Assembly: GCF_003060825.1 (NCBI RefSeq)
Contig: NZ_CP028922.1
Span: 4,371,001 to 4,435,000, forward strand
DNA length: 64,000 nucleotides
Direction: 5' to 3'
Source: Paenibacillus sp. CAA11
Lineage (GTDB): Bacteria; Bacillota; Bacilli; Paenibacillales; Paenibacillaceae
A model generated the notes under the pieces. It was not told where the DNA came from. It worked only from the letters and a program-made list of their open reading frames with translations, and made no database searches. Of the stretch, positions 42,820 through 50,279 are shown in pieces. The position numbers were made by a program, and so were the translations under genes. The first letter of the stretch is position 1, and every line of letters begins with the position of its first letter.

Positions 42820-43638
42820 TTAAGAGGTCCCATCCTTCTCCGCAGTTCCCCTACCCGCAGCAGGAAGCTCGGTTAACGCTTTAAAGGTATACCCTTGTCT
42901 GCGGGCCTCATCGATGATCCGTCCAAGAGCCTGTGCGTTATCGCTTGATACCGAGTGAAGCAGCAGCACTGCGCCTGGATGAAGCTGAGAGACCACCTTG
43001 CGGTATGCGTAATCGGCCCCCTTCTGATCCCGTGTATCCCAATCTTTATAAGCTATCGACCAGAAGATGCTGCGATAACCAGCCTCCCCTGAAGTTTCCA
43101 GCGTTCTGTCGCTAAAAATGCCCCGGGGCGGTCGAACATACTTCATCTCTTGAATGCCCGTCAGTTCTGCCACTGCAGCGCGTACCCGTTCAAGCTCCTC
43201 CTTGATCTTGGCATCCGAGATTGTGGTCATATCGGGGTGGCTCCACGAATGATTGCCGATAATATGCCCCTCTGCCGCCATTCGCTTAACCAGTTCGGGC
43301 TGGTCCTTCACATAATGACCTGTCACAAAAAAGACTGCCGGCACCTGCTTGGCCTTGAGCACGTCCAGAATAGGCGGAGTGTATCCATTCTCGTAGCCAT
43401 TGTCAAAGGTAAGGTACAGTTCCTTTTTCGCGGTGTCTCCTAAAAAAACGGCACCATTGCGGTCTATAATCTCCTTGAAGCCTTCTTCATTAATTGATGG
43501 AAGCTGTCCATTCTCGCTGCGCTTAAAGCCGAAATGGAAGGGTCGATCCGAGGCAGACGTCTGCTTCGGCCAAGCTGCCGTTCCAAGCGGGACCAGGCCC
43601 AACAGCAGCGTGAGGATGATCAGAATCGATCGCTTCAT
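42820..43638 (-). CDS. pdaA: polysaccharide deacetylase, PdaA-like
   Basis: 272 residues with a Sec signal peptide (residues 1-22, cleavage after TAA-like site). The NodB catalytic domain has LYLTFDNGYENG (metal/catalytic Asp, with TFDN in place of TFDD as in PdaA), NHSWSHPDM (zinc ligands), RPPRGIFS and LLLHSVS. B. subtilis PdaA removes N-acetyl groups from muramic acid to make spore-cortex delta-lactam, required for germination. The ATG at 43638 follows GAAGGAGGAG. Monocistronic. A PdaC-like vegetative role is less likely because of the TFDNGYENG signature. Confidence 0.9.
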   Translation of the reverse strand: MKRSILIILTLLLGLVPLGTAAWPKQTSASDRPFHFGFKRSENGQLPSINEEGFKEIIDRNGAVFLGDTAKKELYLTFDNGYENGYTPPILDVLKAKQVPAVFFVTGHYVKDQPELVKRMAAEGHIIGNHSWSHPDMTTISDAKIKEELERVRAAVAELTGIQEMKYVRPPRGIFSDRTLETSGEAGYRSIFWSIAYKDWDTRDQKGADYAYRKVVSQLHPGAVLLLHSVSSDNAQALGRIIDEARRQGYTFKALTELPAAGRGTAEKDGTS

Positions 43639-43704
43639 ACTTCTCCTCCTTCATGAATTATGCATCCATACTACTATCTGCATATCCATTCGGAGTTATA
43701 CGCC

Positions 43705-44604
43705 TTAAATGTTGCCGTGAGCCAGCGGCAGAACCTCTCTCGCAAACCGAATCCATTCCCGCGCTGCAAAAGAAAGATAGCGATCCTCACGCCAGATCAT
43801 GCCGAGCTTCCAAGGAATGACGGGGTCGACCAAGGGAATGATGCTCACCCGCTCCGGATCGACTTCACGGCAGATTGTCTCCGGCAAGAGGGCTACCCCC
43901 AGCCCGGCGCCTACCATTTCACTGATAAGGTCCCACTGGGAGCTCTCATATATCACCCTGGGCTGAAATCCTACCTTAGCACATTCGGTAATAATCCGGT
44001 CATGCAGCATGAAGTCCTCCCGGAATAAAACAAATGATTCCTGTACCAGCTCCGCAAGGCCTACCTCCCTTTGCTTAGCCAGCCAGTGGGATGGGTGTAC
44101 CAGAAGCTTCAGCCTCTCTTCCACGAAAGGAAAACAGCCAAACCCCTCCCCAAGGGTTGGAAGCACGACTACTCCGACATCCAAAGTGCCGGCAGCAACA
44201 TCCACCTCCACCTTCTTGGCTCCGTCTTCAAACAGCTGAATGGTGATATCCGGATACCGCTGATGGAATTGGCCGATGACCTTAGGAAAAAAACTGGAAC
44301 CTACCATTGGCGGAAGACCGATGCGAATATGTCCCCGCTTCAAGTTCCGCAGATCATCAAGCTCTGCCGACAGGTTCTGAAAGGAGGTCAGAATCGTATG
44401 AGCCTGCTCCACAATGATTTTGCCGGCATCCGTCAGCTCAATCCGCTTCCCCAGCCGGTCAAAGAGCTGTACCCCAAGCTCTTCCTCCATAAGCCTGATC
44501 GTCTTGCTGATGGTCGGCTGGGTGATGAACAGCGATTCTGCCGCCTTGGTGAAGCTCTTGAGACGGGCTACTTCCACTAAATATTGCAATTGACGAATAT
44601 CCAA
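43705..44604 (-). CDS. cidR: LysR-family regulator (CidR-like)
   Basis: About 299 residues: LysR winged helix (DIRQLQYLVEVARLKSFTKAAESLFITQPTISKTIRLMEEELGVQLFDR) and an effector-binding domain (IRIGLPPMVGSSFFPKVIGQF). Divergent from the CidA/CidB genes, as in Bacillus ywbI-ywbH-ywbG, where CidR activates them in response to acetate or overflow metabolism. The TTG at 44604 (giving MDIRQLQ, GAGGTG ten bases upstream) is more likely than ATG at 44622, which lacks a ribosome site. An inverted repeat in the shared promoter region is a candidate binding site. Confidence 0.88.
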   Translation of the reverse strand: MDIRQLQYLVEVARLKSFTKAAESLFITQPTISKTIRLMEEELGVQLFDRLGKRIELTDAGKIIVEQAHTILTSFQNLSAELDDLRNLKRGHIRIGLPPMVGSSFFPKVIGQFHQRYPDITIQLFEDGAKKVEVDVAAGTLDVGVVVLPTLGEGFGCFPFVEERLKLLVHPSHWLAKQREVGLAELVQESFVLFREDFMLHDRIITECAKVGFQPRVIYESSQWDLISEMVGAGLGVALLPETICREVDPERVSIIPLVDPVIPWKLGMIWREDRYLSFAAREWIRFAREVLPLAHGNI

Positions 44605-44632
44605 TTGAATGAAGCACCTCATTCTTGATGAT

Positions 44633-44660
44633 ATGCATAGATAAAAGTAATGCTATACAT
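44633..44660. promoter_or_regulatory. candidate LysR-type operator between cidR and cidA
   Basis: ATGCATAG (44633-44640) and CTATACAT (44653-44660) form an inverted repeat with one mismatch, 12 bases apart, in the intergenic region between the divergent genes. Confidence 0.45.
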
Positions 44661-44749
44661 TCAGTATATTCATTTTACCCATGAAAAAATATGATGTAAA
44701 ATTTTCAATGTTAAGAAAAAATGTAAACGCGAAAGGAGCTTGACCCGCT

Positions 44750-45130
44750 ATGAGTAAGCTGAAAACCCTGCTGATCGGTATCGTGCAGGTGGCTGTCTTG
44801 TTCTTGCTTTCCATGGGCATGAATAAGCTTGCGGAGCTGCTCCATTTGAGAATCCCCGGAAGTATTCTGGGCATCATCCTCGTCTTTATTCTGCTTCAGA
44901 CCAAGGTAATTAAGCTGGAATGGGTGGAAATCGGCGCCAGCTGGCTGCTTGCCGAGCTGCTGCTGTTCTTTGTTCCTTCTGCCGTCGGGGTGATGAAATA
45001 TATTCCGCTGCTGGAGAATGAGGGGCTGCAAATTTTGCTGGTCGTTCTATTCAGTACGCTAACTGTGATGCTTAGCTCCGGGATGGTTGCTTCCCGTATT
45101 GCCAAACGAAAGGAGAACAAAACCTCATGA
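44750..45130 (+). CDS. cidA: CidA/LrgA holin-like protein
   Basis: 126 residues with four hydrophobic helices; LLHLRIPGSILGIILVFILLQTKVIKLEWVEIGASWLLAELLLFFVPSAVGVM is the LrgA/CidA signature. It is a membrane holin-like protein thought to modulate murein hydrolase activity, pyruvate uptake and programmed cell death. The ATG at 44750 follows AAAGGAGC. Its stop overlaps the CidB start (ATGA). Matches B. subtilis YwbH. Confidence 0.92.
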   Translation: MSKLKTLLIGIVQVAVLFLLSMGMNKLAELLHLRIPGSILGIILVFILLQTKVIKLEWVEIGASWLLAELLLFFVPSAVGVMKYIPLLENEGLQILLVVLFSTLTVMLSSGMVASRIAKRKENKTS

Positions 45131-45810
45131 TTATCGGGTTGATTTGCCTGCTATTTACACTGGCGGTCTACTGGACGTCCAAGAGGGTCTACCGGGCTAA
45201 GCCGCGGATCTATCTGTCGCCGCTGCTGGTTACTCCGCTGGTCTTGATTCTGTGCCTGCTGGCAGCAAAAATTCCGTTCGAATCCTATAACAAGGGCGGC
45301 AAACTGCTAACCGATCTGCTTCAGCCAGCGACCATTGCTTTTGCCATTCCGCTTTATAAGTATTTTAACGTACTAAAAAAGCACGCTGTCGTCATCTTTG
45401 TCAGTGTGCTGTCCGGCTCCATCGTAGCCATGATCACTTCGGCCTTCCTCGGCAAATGGATGCACATGGACACCTCTTTGGTTAACAGCCTGGTACCGCG
45501 TTCAGTAACCACGCCTATCGCCATGAATATTTCCCAAGTCATTGGCGGTGTTCCAAATATGACTGCCGTATTCGTCATTATTACAGGCCTCTTAGGAAGC
45601 CTGATAGGCCCGTCTGTGCTGAAGCTGTTCCGCATAGAGAATGAAATCGCAAGAGGCGTACTGCTGGGCACAAGTGCTCACGGGATGGGCACGTCCAAAG
45701 CGTTCGAGTTCAGTTCGCTGTCAGGAACCATCTCAAGCATCTCTATGATATTGTCCGCCTTGATCACTTTAGGAGTGGCTCCTTTATTTATCTCATTGCT
45801 TCTAGGGTGA
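45127..45810 (+). CDS. cidB: CidB/LrgB-family membrane protein
   Basis: 227 residues, about seven hydrophobic helices. PRSVTTPIAMNISQVIGGVPNMTAVFVIITG and GVLLGTSAHGMGTSKAFEFSSLSG are signature LrgB/CidB blocks. It partners CidA in membrane complexes, matching B. subtilis YwbG. Coupled to cidA by ATGA overlap and followed by a modest hairpin. Confidence 0.92.
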   Translation: MIIGLICLLFTLAVYWTSKRVYRAKPRIYLSPLLVTPLVLILCLLAAKIPFESYNKGGKLLTDLLQPATIAFAIPLYKYFNVLKKHAVVIFVSVLSGSIVAMITSAFLGKWMHMDTSLVNSLVPRSVTTPIAMNISQVIGGVPNMTAVFVIITGLLGSLIGPSVLKLFRIENEIARGVLLGTSAHGMGTSKAFEFSSLSGTISSISMILSALITLGVAPLFISLLLG

Positions 45811-45852
45811 CTTCATACCGGGTTTTCGATTTATATTCCAATAAATTCTTCC

Positions 45853-45890
45853 AAGCTTGGCTTCGCTCAATGGGCGGAGCTCTTTTTATT
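45853..45890 (+). terminator. weak terminator after cidB
   Basis: AGCTT/GAGCT with an inner GCTT/GGGC stem, followed by CTTTTTATTT. It overlaps the 3' end of the converging Spo0E-like gene. Confidence 0.5.
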
Positions 45891-46043
45891 TAACCTATAG
45901 TATTGATTTAGTAATTGATCTAATATTCTTGATTGTTCCAGAACTTTCGGATGGGAAAGCGCGCCAAACTGACGCTGAACCTGATATAGATCGTCTCTCG
46001 CTTTTTCGACACGAAGTAAAGTTACACCTTGATCGATCTGCAT
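45867..46043 (-). CDS. Spo0E-like aspartyl-phosphate phosphatase
   Basis: 58 residues. The two-helix Spo0E pattern is clear: VEKARDDLYQVQRQFG, then HPKVLEQSRILDQLLNQYYRL, with SRILD matching the SQELD signature. These proteins dephosphorylate Spo0A~P in the cytoplasm and delay sporulation. The start is the ATG at 46043; an in-frame ATG at 46064 has no ribosome site. The ribosome site GGAGG lies in the loop of a perfect hairpin (see 46041-46063). It follows the terminator of the receptor/peptide operon on the same strand. Confidence 0.82.
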   Translation of the reverse strand: MQIDQGVTLLRVEKARDDLYQVQRQFGALSHPKVLEQSRILDQLLNQYYRLNKKSSAH

Positions 46044-46063
46044 GACACAACCTCCTTGTGTCA
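46041..46063 (-). promoter_or_regulatory. hairpin presenting the ribosome site of the Spo0E-like gene
   Basis: On the minus strand TGACACAA-GGAGG-TTGTGTCA is a perfect 8-bp stem whose 5-base loop is the Shine-Dalgarno; the A of the AUG is the last base of the 3' arm, and G-U pairs could extend it. Translation could be controlled by structure, temperature or a binding factor. Confidence 0.7.
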
Positions 46064-46112
46064 CATATTAGTATAAAAAGACAAAAATTGGGGTGCCCAT
46101 ATTTTGACCCAT

Positions 46113-46149
46113 TTAAAAAAGGTATCCCCGAAATTATCGGGGATACCTT
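46113..46149 (-). terminator. strong intrinsic terminator after the receptor/peptide operon
   Basis: AAGGTATCCCCGA pairs perfectly with TCGGGGATACCTT across ATAAT; on the minus strand TTTTTT follows. It lies 45 bases past the peptide stop codon, closing the operon before the Spo0E-like gene. Confidence 0.93.
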
Positions 46150-46193
46150 GGACTTACATATAGCTGAGTTTGAAAGTTGCTAGAGGTAGAGTC

Positions 46194-46313
46194 TTAACCT
46201 TCACCATGATTGTAAACAGTAGTTATTGCTGTTGTTCCTGTAGTGACCAGCAAGGCCGGCCCAACAAGGAAGCATGTAGCAGCAAGGAGCATAATAATTT
46301 TTTTCTTCATCAT
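46194..46313 (-). CDS. secreted signalling pro-peptide (Phr/AloP-like)
   Basis: 39 codons: a basic start MMKKKIIM, a hydrophobic core LLAATCFLVGPALLV, and a polar tail TTGTTAITTVYNHGEG. This is the layout of an exported Phr-type pro-peptide whose C-terminal 5-7 residues (for example YNHGEG) would be cut out and re-imported through Opp. The ATG at 46313 overlaps the receptor stop (ATGA) and follows GGGAG; an ATG one codon later is also possible. Position, length and signal sequence all match the RRNPP rule that the peptide gene directly follows its receptor. Mature form and processing are inferred. Confidence 0.8.
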   Translation of the reverse strand: MMKKKIIMLLAATCFLVGPALLVTTGTTAITTVYNHGEG

Positions 46314-47671
46314 TCTTCTCCCCTTAAAAGTAATTTTTGATATCTATCTTGAGTATCTGGATGTGCAAAAGTTCGATGTTTTTCATATAGCTTCACACAA
46401 TCTAACATATGTTTCTCATTCCTAATTATTACAGAACTTTGCAGCGAGTTCAACAAAAATTTGAAGCCGTTATCATATCTTTCTTTTGACAAATGATAAT
46501 AAGCCAGTTCATACATTAAATGCGCTTGTCGATCCATGAATAGCTTTCGCGAATACCCACTTTTTATAGAAGTATCCATACCATACTCCGAGGGTACCTC
46601 AAGCTTCTGAAGAACCTTATCTACATTAAATTGATGTTTATTAGCTGCTCTCAAAATATATAAAAGCCCAATAGTCAATTCCTCTTTGTTCTCATTAATA
46701 TAGGCAGTGTAACTCTCTATTACTGATAAATCACCGCTCAAAAGTTTTGTTATGCATATATTAGCCTCTGACCATTCTCTGAATTTATCTTTCCAGTAGT
46801 CTATGTCTTCTCCCTTTTCCTTAACCCAATCAAGATTAGCATAAGCATGTTTGTATGAAAGCGCCTGTTCGTAATCCCCCTGCTCATCACAAACATTACC
46901 TTTCAGCAAATTACTGTAAGCGATGTAGAAAAACAATGGCCTTGCTAATTTTTTATCGGGGTCTGATAAGATAGGTTTGTTTTGATCCTTTAAATTGTAC
47001 AAAATTTGAGCTGTATAGCCCATCTTATGGGCCAATTCATTAACCTTATTCCATCGCTGTAGTGAGCGGTAAGTATTAATAAGCTCTTTGAGCGCATCCA
47101 ATTGGTCTACTAGATCCAAGCGCTCTACAAATGGCTCAAATCGGATAGCCGCTTGGTAATTCTCCTCCTGATCATCCCCAAGCCGAAGTGTAAACAACCG
47201 GTACTGACAAAGGGCCAGGCGCTCGGAATGCTGAAATTTCTCCCCCTCCGCCACTGTCTCATACAGCAGCAGAGCAGCAGCCCGGTAACCCTGGGAGAAC
47301 AGCTCCTCGGCCGTATCAAACAGCATGGGCGAGTACATCAATTTATCCATGACATGCTGAACCACGCGCTGTATCGCATCAAGCTTATGGAGCTCAGCAC
47401 AGCGAATGATTAGCGGCCCCACCCGCCTCCAATCTGGAGAACGGTCAATAATGTAATTCTCTATGTATAAATCATAATAGTAGCCGTCAGGAAGCCCCAT
47501 CCCTTTGGTGATCCGGTCAAGCTGTTGAACAGCGATCGGCCGGTGGCCAAGAATCAGGTTATTGAGTGTTCTGGGATGAATCTCCGAGGAAGCCGCAAAC
47601 TGTGCCGAGGTCATTCCCTCTTGCCTGATATACGCTTCCAGTTCTGAAATAATGGTAGGCGCATGCTTCAT
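46310..47671 (-). CDS. HTH-TPR peptide receptor, RRNPP type (AloR-like)
   Basis: About 453 residues. An N-terminal helix-turn-helix spans residues 8-65 (MTSAQFAASSEIHPRTLNNLILGHRPIAVQQLDRITKG) and the rest is a run of TPR-like helical pairs (AELFSQGYRAAALLLYETVAEGEK region; YIAYSNLLKGNVCDEQGDYEQALSYKHAYANLDW). No membrane segment. This is the domain order of RRNPP receptors (PlcR, NprR, AimR) and, by size and host, of the AloR family reported in Paenibacillus polymyxa. I choose the ATG at 47671, seven bases after GGAAGG; an ATG at 47689 is possible. It should bind DNA and change activity on binding its cognate peptide. Confidence 0.85.
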   Translation of the reverse strand: MKHAPTIISELEAYIRQEGMTSAQFAASSEIHPRTLNNLILGHRPIAVQQLDRITKGMGLPDGYYYDLYIENYIIDRSPDWRRVGPLIIRCAELHKLDAIQRVVQHVMDKLMYSPMLFDTAEELFSQGYRAAALLLYETVAEGEKFQHSERLALCQYRLFTLRLGDDQEENYQAAIRFEPFVERLDLVDQLDALKELINTYRSLQRWNKVNELAHKMGYTAQILYNLKDQNKPILSDPDKKLARPLFFYIAYSNLLKGNVCDEQGDYEQALSYKHAYANLDWVKEKGEDIDYWKDKFREWSEANICITKLLSGDLSVIESYTAYINENKEELTIGLLYILRAANKHQFNVDKVLQKLEVPSEYGMDTSIKSGYSRKLFMDRQAHLMYELAYYHLSKERYDNGFKFLLNSLQSSVIIRNEKHMLDCVKLYEKHRTFAHPDTQDRYQKLLLRGEE

Positions 47672-47725
47672 TTTATAGCCTTCCCCCATACTAATTTACC
47701 TAAAAATAGAAGTTTATACCTGTTT

Positions 47726-47754
47726 ATTATCGTTCTTTTAACAATCTGGGTCAA
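47726..47754 (-). promoter_or_regulatory. sigma-A promoter of the receptor/peptide operon
   Basis: On the minus strand TTGACC (47754-47749), a 17-base spacer and GATAAT (47731-47726) give a strong vegetative promoter about 35-55 bases before the receptor start. Confidence 0.75.
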
Positions 47755-47764
47755 TAGCTAGTAT

Positions 47765-47792
47765 GAGAAAGGGCTGCTAAGGGGCAGCCCTT
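47765..47792 (-). terminator. intrinsic terminator after the exosporium-like gene
   Basis: AAGGGCTGC pairs with GCAGCCCTT across CCCTTA, followed on the minus strand by TTTC. Overlaps the receptor promoter upstream edge. Confidence 0.75.
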
Positions 47793-47805
47793 CCTAACAT
47801 CTCCT

Positions 47806-48213
47806 CTACAAACCGTATACGGTTCCGCTCACCTGAATTGGCCCTACAACTCTTGCATTGGTTCCCGCACTAAGATTCTCTACGGAAATCGTATAATCAT
47901 GCACTCCCGTCGGGGCGTTCGTGTCGATTGCTTGGAAAGAAACCAAATAGAACCCTTCGAAGGAAGCCTCAATGCCCTGGAGACCGTAAGAGATCTCCGT
48001 TGTATCACGAAATACACGGAACAGAACGCGACTGATTCCCGAAGTTCCCTGTAATCCTACTGTGGCCTTTATCTCCACCCTATTATTACTGCGGGGAACC
48101 GTCAACCTAATTTGTGAAATTCCCTGTCCAGCCGGTGTAATAGGAACCGGAATAGACGCTCCATTGGTGACTGGAGTAGGTACATTTGTTGCATAGTCCA
48201 GCAGTTCAACCAC
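47806..48213 (-). CDS. small all-beta protein, possible exosporium/spore-surface protein
   Basis: 135 residues, no signal peptide or membrane helix. The sequence is Thr/Val/Ser-rich with alternating beta strands (GISQIRLTVPRSNNRVEIKATVG; GTSGISRVLFRVFRD; FEGFYLVSFQAID; VHDYTISVENLS; ARVVGPIQVSGTVY), suggesting a jelly-roll. It resembles small Bacillales proteins annotated as exosporium protein C. The GTG at 48213 follows AAAGGAGTG. Monocistronic. The spore-surface assignment is tentative. Confidence 0.55.
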   Translation of the reverse strand: MVELLDYATNVPTPVTNGASIPVPITPAGQGISQIRLTVPRSNNRVEIKATVGLQGTSGISRVLFRVFRDTTEISYGLQGIEASFEGFYLVSFQAIDTNAPTGVHDYTISVENLSAGTNARVVGPIQVSGTVYGL

Positions 48214-48308
48214 AATCTATCACTCCTTTCACTAAAGTTACTTCAGCTTATGAGTGCTAGAACTAGCAGTCTTGGACGAAGCTCATGCTCTTCTCATATA
48301 TTTTACAG

Positions 48309-48336
48309 TTAACCCAATATTAACGCTGCGTTGATG
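48309..48336 (+). promoter_or_regulatory. PhoP-box-like repeats upstream of the ugp-like operon
   Basis: TTAACC-N5-TTAACG (48309-48325) matches the direct-repeat PhoP consensus TT(A/T/C)ACA-N5 with 11-base period; a weaker third repeat TTGATG follows at 48331. It lies about 75-90 bases before the first permease gene. Confidence 0.6.
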
Positions 48337-48398
48337 CTGCCCGAACGAGCACCTCCTACACTGATAGGGATGACTCAGAAGGAGGCAACGAACTGAAC

Positions 48399-49352
48399 AT
48401 GAATGCACTGGAAAGAGAATTGCCCGGTTCCGCCCGTTCGGCGGAAGCAAGTATTCCCGTTAAGAAACGCTTGAATCTCTCCCGACTGAAGGAATCGGCA
48501 CTGGCTTATTTTTTTCTGGCACCCTCGTTAGCGGTATTTGCAGTCTTTCTGCTGTATCCCATGATTAAATCCATCTACCTAAGCTTCCACCTCACCGATC
48601 CTCGGGGACGGATCGCCGCTTATGTAGGCTGGGAGAATTTCATGAATCTCTTCAAATCAGATGCTTTCTGGTCAAGCCTGACGGTTACGGGAAAATTCGC
48701 TCTGCTTACGGTGCCTACAGGCATCGCACTAGGGCTCCTTATGGCAGCCTTGGCGCATTCCCGGCTCAGAGGGATGAGGATCTTCCAATTTATCTTCTCG
48801 CTCCCGCTCGCGCTGTCGGTCAGCACGGCATCCGTGATTTGGATGATGCTGTTCCACCCGACTATGGGGATGTTCAACTATTTTTTGAGTCTGGTAGGTA
48901 TAGAGCCCGTTCAGTGGCTTACAAGTTCCGGAACAGCGCTTCTGTCTATCGCGATCATGACGCTGTGGATGAACTCAGGCTTTAACTTTATCGTTCTGCT
49001 CAGCGGACTGCAGGGCATCTCTGAGGACATCTATGATAGCGCCAAAATTGATGGAGCCGGTCCCATTCGGACATTCGTGCGGCTGATTTTACCTTTGCTG
49101 TCACCTACTGTTTTCTTCCTCAGTGTGGTATCGCTAATCTCATCCCTTCAGTCGTTCGGGCAAATTCACCTGCTCACCAAGGGCGGGCCTGCCGGATCCA
49201 CGGATGTGATTGTCTATTCTATTTATAATGAAGCTTTCGTCAATTACCAATTCGGCACAGGCAGTGCCATGGCCATTGTACTGTTTCTTATTATACTGGC
49301 ACTTACTGTCTTTCAATTTACCGTCCTTGAGAAGAAGGTGCATTATCAATGA
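48399..49352 (+). CDS. ugpA: ABC transporter permease, UgpA/MalF type
   Basis: 317 residues, six membrane helices. The EAA loop DSAKIDGAGPIRTFVRLILPLLSPTVFF near residue 212 contacts the ATPase. It forms the permease pair with UgpE-like protein encoded next, overlapping by ATGA. Substrate specificity is inferred from the UgpB-like binding protein downstream: glycerol-3-phosphate or glycerophosphodiesters. The ATG at 48399 has AAGGAGG 13 bases upstream, rather far. No ATPase gene is in the operon, so a shared MsmK/UgpC-type ATPase is expected elsewhere. Confidence 0.87.
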   Translation: MNALERELPGSARSAEASIPVKKRLNLSRLKESALAYFFLAPSLAVFAVFLLYPMIKSIYLSFHLTDPRGRIAAYVGWENFMNLFKSDAFWSSLTVTGKFALLTVPTGIALGLLMAALAHSRLRGMRIFQFIFSLPLALSVSTASVIWMMLFHPTMGMFNYFLSLVGIEPVQWLTSSGTALLSIAIMTLWMNSGFNFIVLLSGLQGISEDIYDSAKIDGAGPIRTFVRLILPLLSPTVFFLSVVSLISSLQSFGQIHLLTKGGPAGSTDVIVYSIYNEAFVNYQFGTGSAMAIVLFLIILALTVFQFTVLEKKVHYQ

Positions 49353-50176
49353 TCTTGTCACGTACAGTCAAGCAGGGCTCTGTCTACTTGCTCCTATGTC
49401 TGCTCGCACTGTTCATCGCCTATCCGCTGTTCTATACGCTGTCCTCTTCCTTAATGACACCCGAGGAAGCGAGTCAGTATCCGCCTAAGATACTGCCTTC
49501 AGGCCTTTATCTGGACAGCTTCAAGACTGTTATTGAACTAATCCCGGTGGGACGCTTTATTCTGAACAGCTTCCTCGTAGCCGGTCTCATTATGCTTGGA
49601 CAGGTGATCACCGGCGCTATGGCCGCCTATGCCTTTGCCTTCATCCGCTTCCGCGCTAAGGCGCTATGGTTCGCTGTCTTCCTGTCCACCATGATGATTC
49701 CATGGGAGGTCACCATGATCCCCAATTTCCTTACGGTAAAATCCTGGGGCTGGCTCGATTCCTATCCCGGCCTGATTGTGCCGTTCATGGCTTCCGCCTT
49801 CGGCGTCTTTCTTCTTCGCCAATTCTTCCTGCAGCTTCCAATTGAGCTGCACGAGGCTGCTAGGATGGATGGCTGCGGGCATATCCGCTACTTCCTGCGC
49901 ATTGTGCTCCCGCTATCCCGTCCGGCCCTGGCTACACTGGCCGTCTACGTGTTCCTTAACAGCTGGAATATGTACTTGTGGCCGCTGCTGATTACGAACA
50001 CGGACAAGATGCGAACCGTGCAGATTGGCATCAGCATGCTGCAATTTGAGGAGTTTACCGCTTGGAACCTTGTGCTGTGCGGGGTTGTGCTTGTCCTGCT
50101 GCCTTCCCTTCTCCTGCTCGTTCTAGGACTGAAACAGCTTGTACGAGGGCTTACCGCAGGTGCCATAAAGGGCTAA
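49349..50176 (+). CDS. ugpE: ABC transporter permease, UgpE/MalG type
   Basis: 275 residues, six membrane helices; EAA loop HEAARMDGCGHIRYFLRIVLPLSRPALATLAVY near residue 170. Partner of the preceding UgpA-like permease. The TMD opening SSSLMTPEEASQYPPKILP and YAFAFIRFRAKALWF are typical of the carbohydrate/G3P importer class. It starts inside the last codon of its neighbour (ATGA) and is followed by about 100 bases before the binding-protein gene. Confidence 0.88.
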   Translation: MILSRTVKQGSVYLLLCLLALFIAYPLFYTLSSSLMTPEEASQYPPKILPSGLYLDSFKTVIELIPVGRFILNSFLVAGLIMLGQVITGAMAAYAFAFIRFRAKALWFAVFLSTMMIPWEVTMIPNFLTVKSWGWLDSYPGLIVPFMASAFGVFLLRQFFLQLPIELHEAARMDGCGHIRYFLRIVLPLSRPALATLAVYVFLNSWNMYLWPLLITNTDKMRTVQIGISMLQFEEFTAWNLVLCGVVLVLLPSLLLLVLGLKQLVRGLTAGAIKG

Positions 50177-50279
50177 AAACTAAATACGCAGTAATTCCCG
50201 CCGAGTTCGGCGGATTACAGATACAGCTTATTTTTCGATCTACCAAATGAATCCAATGATAAGGGAGAGAGCGCACAAA

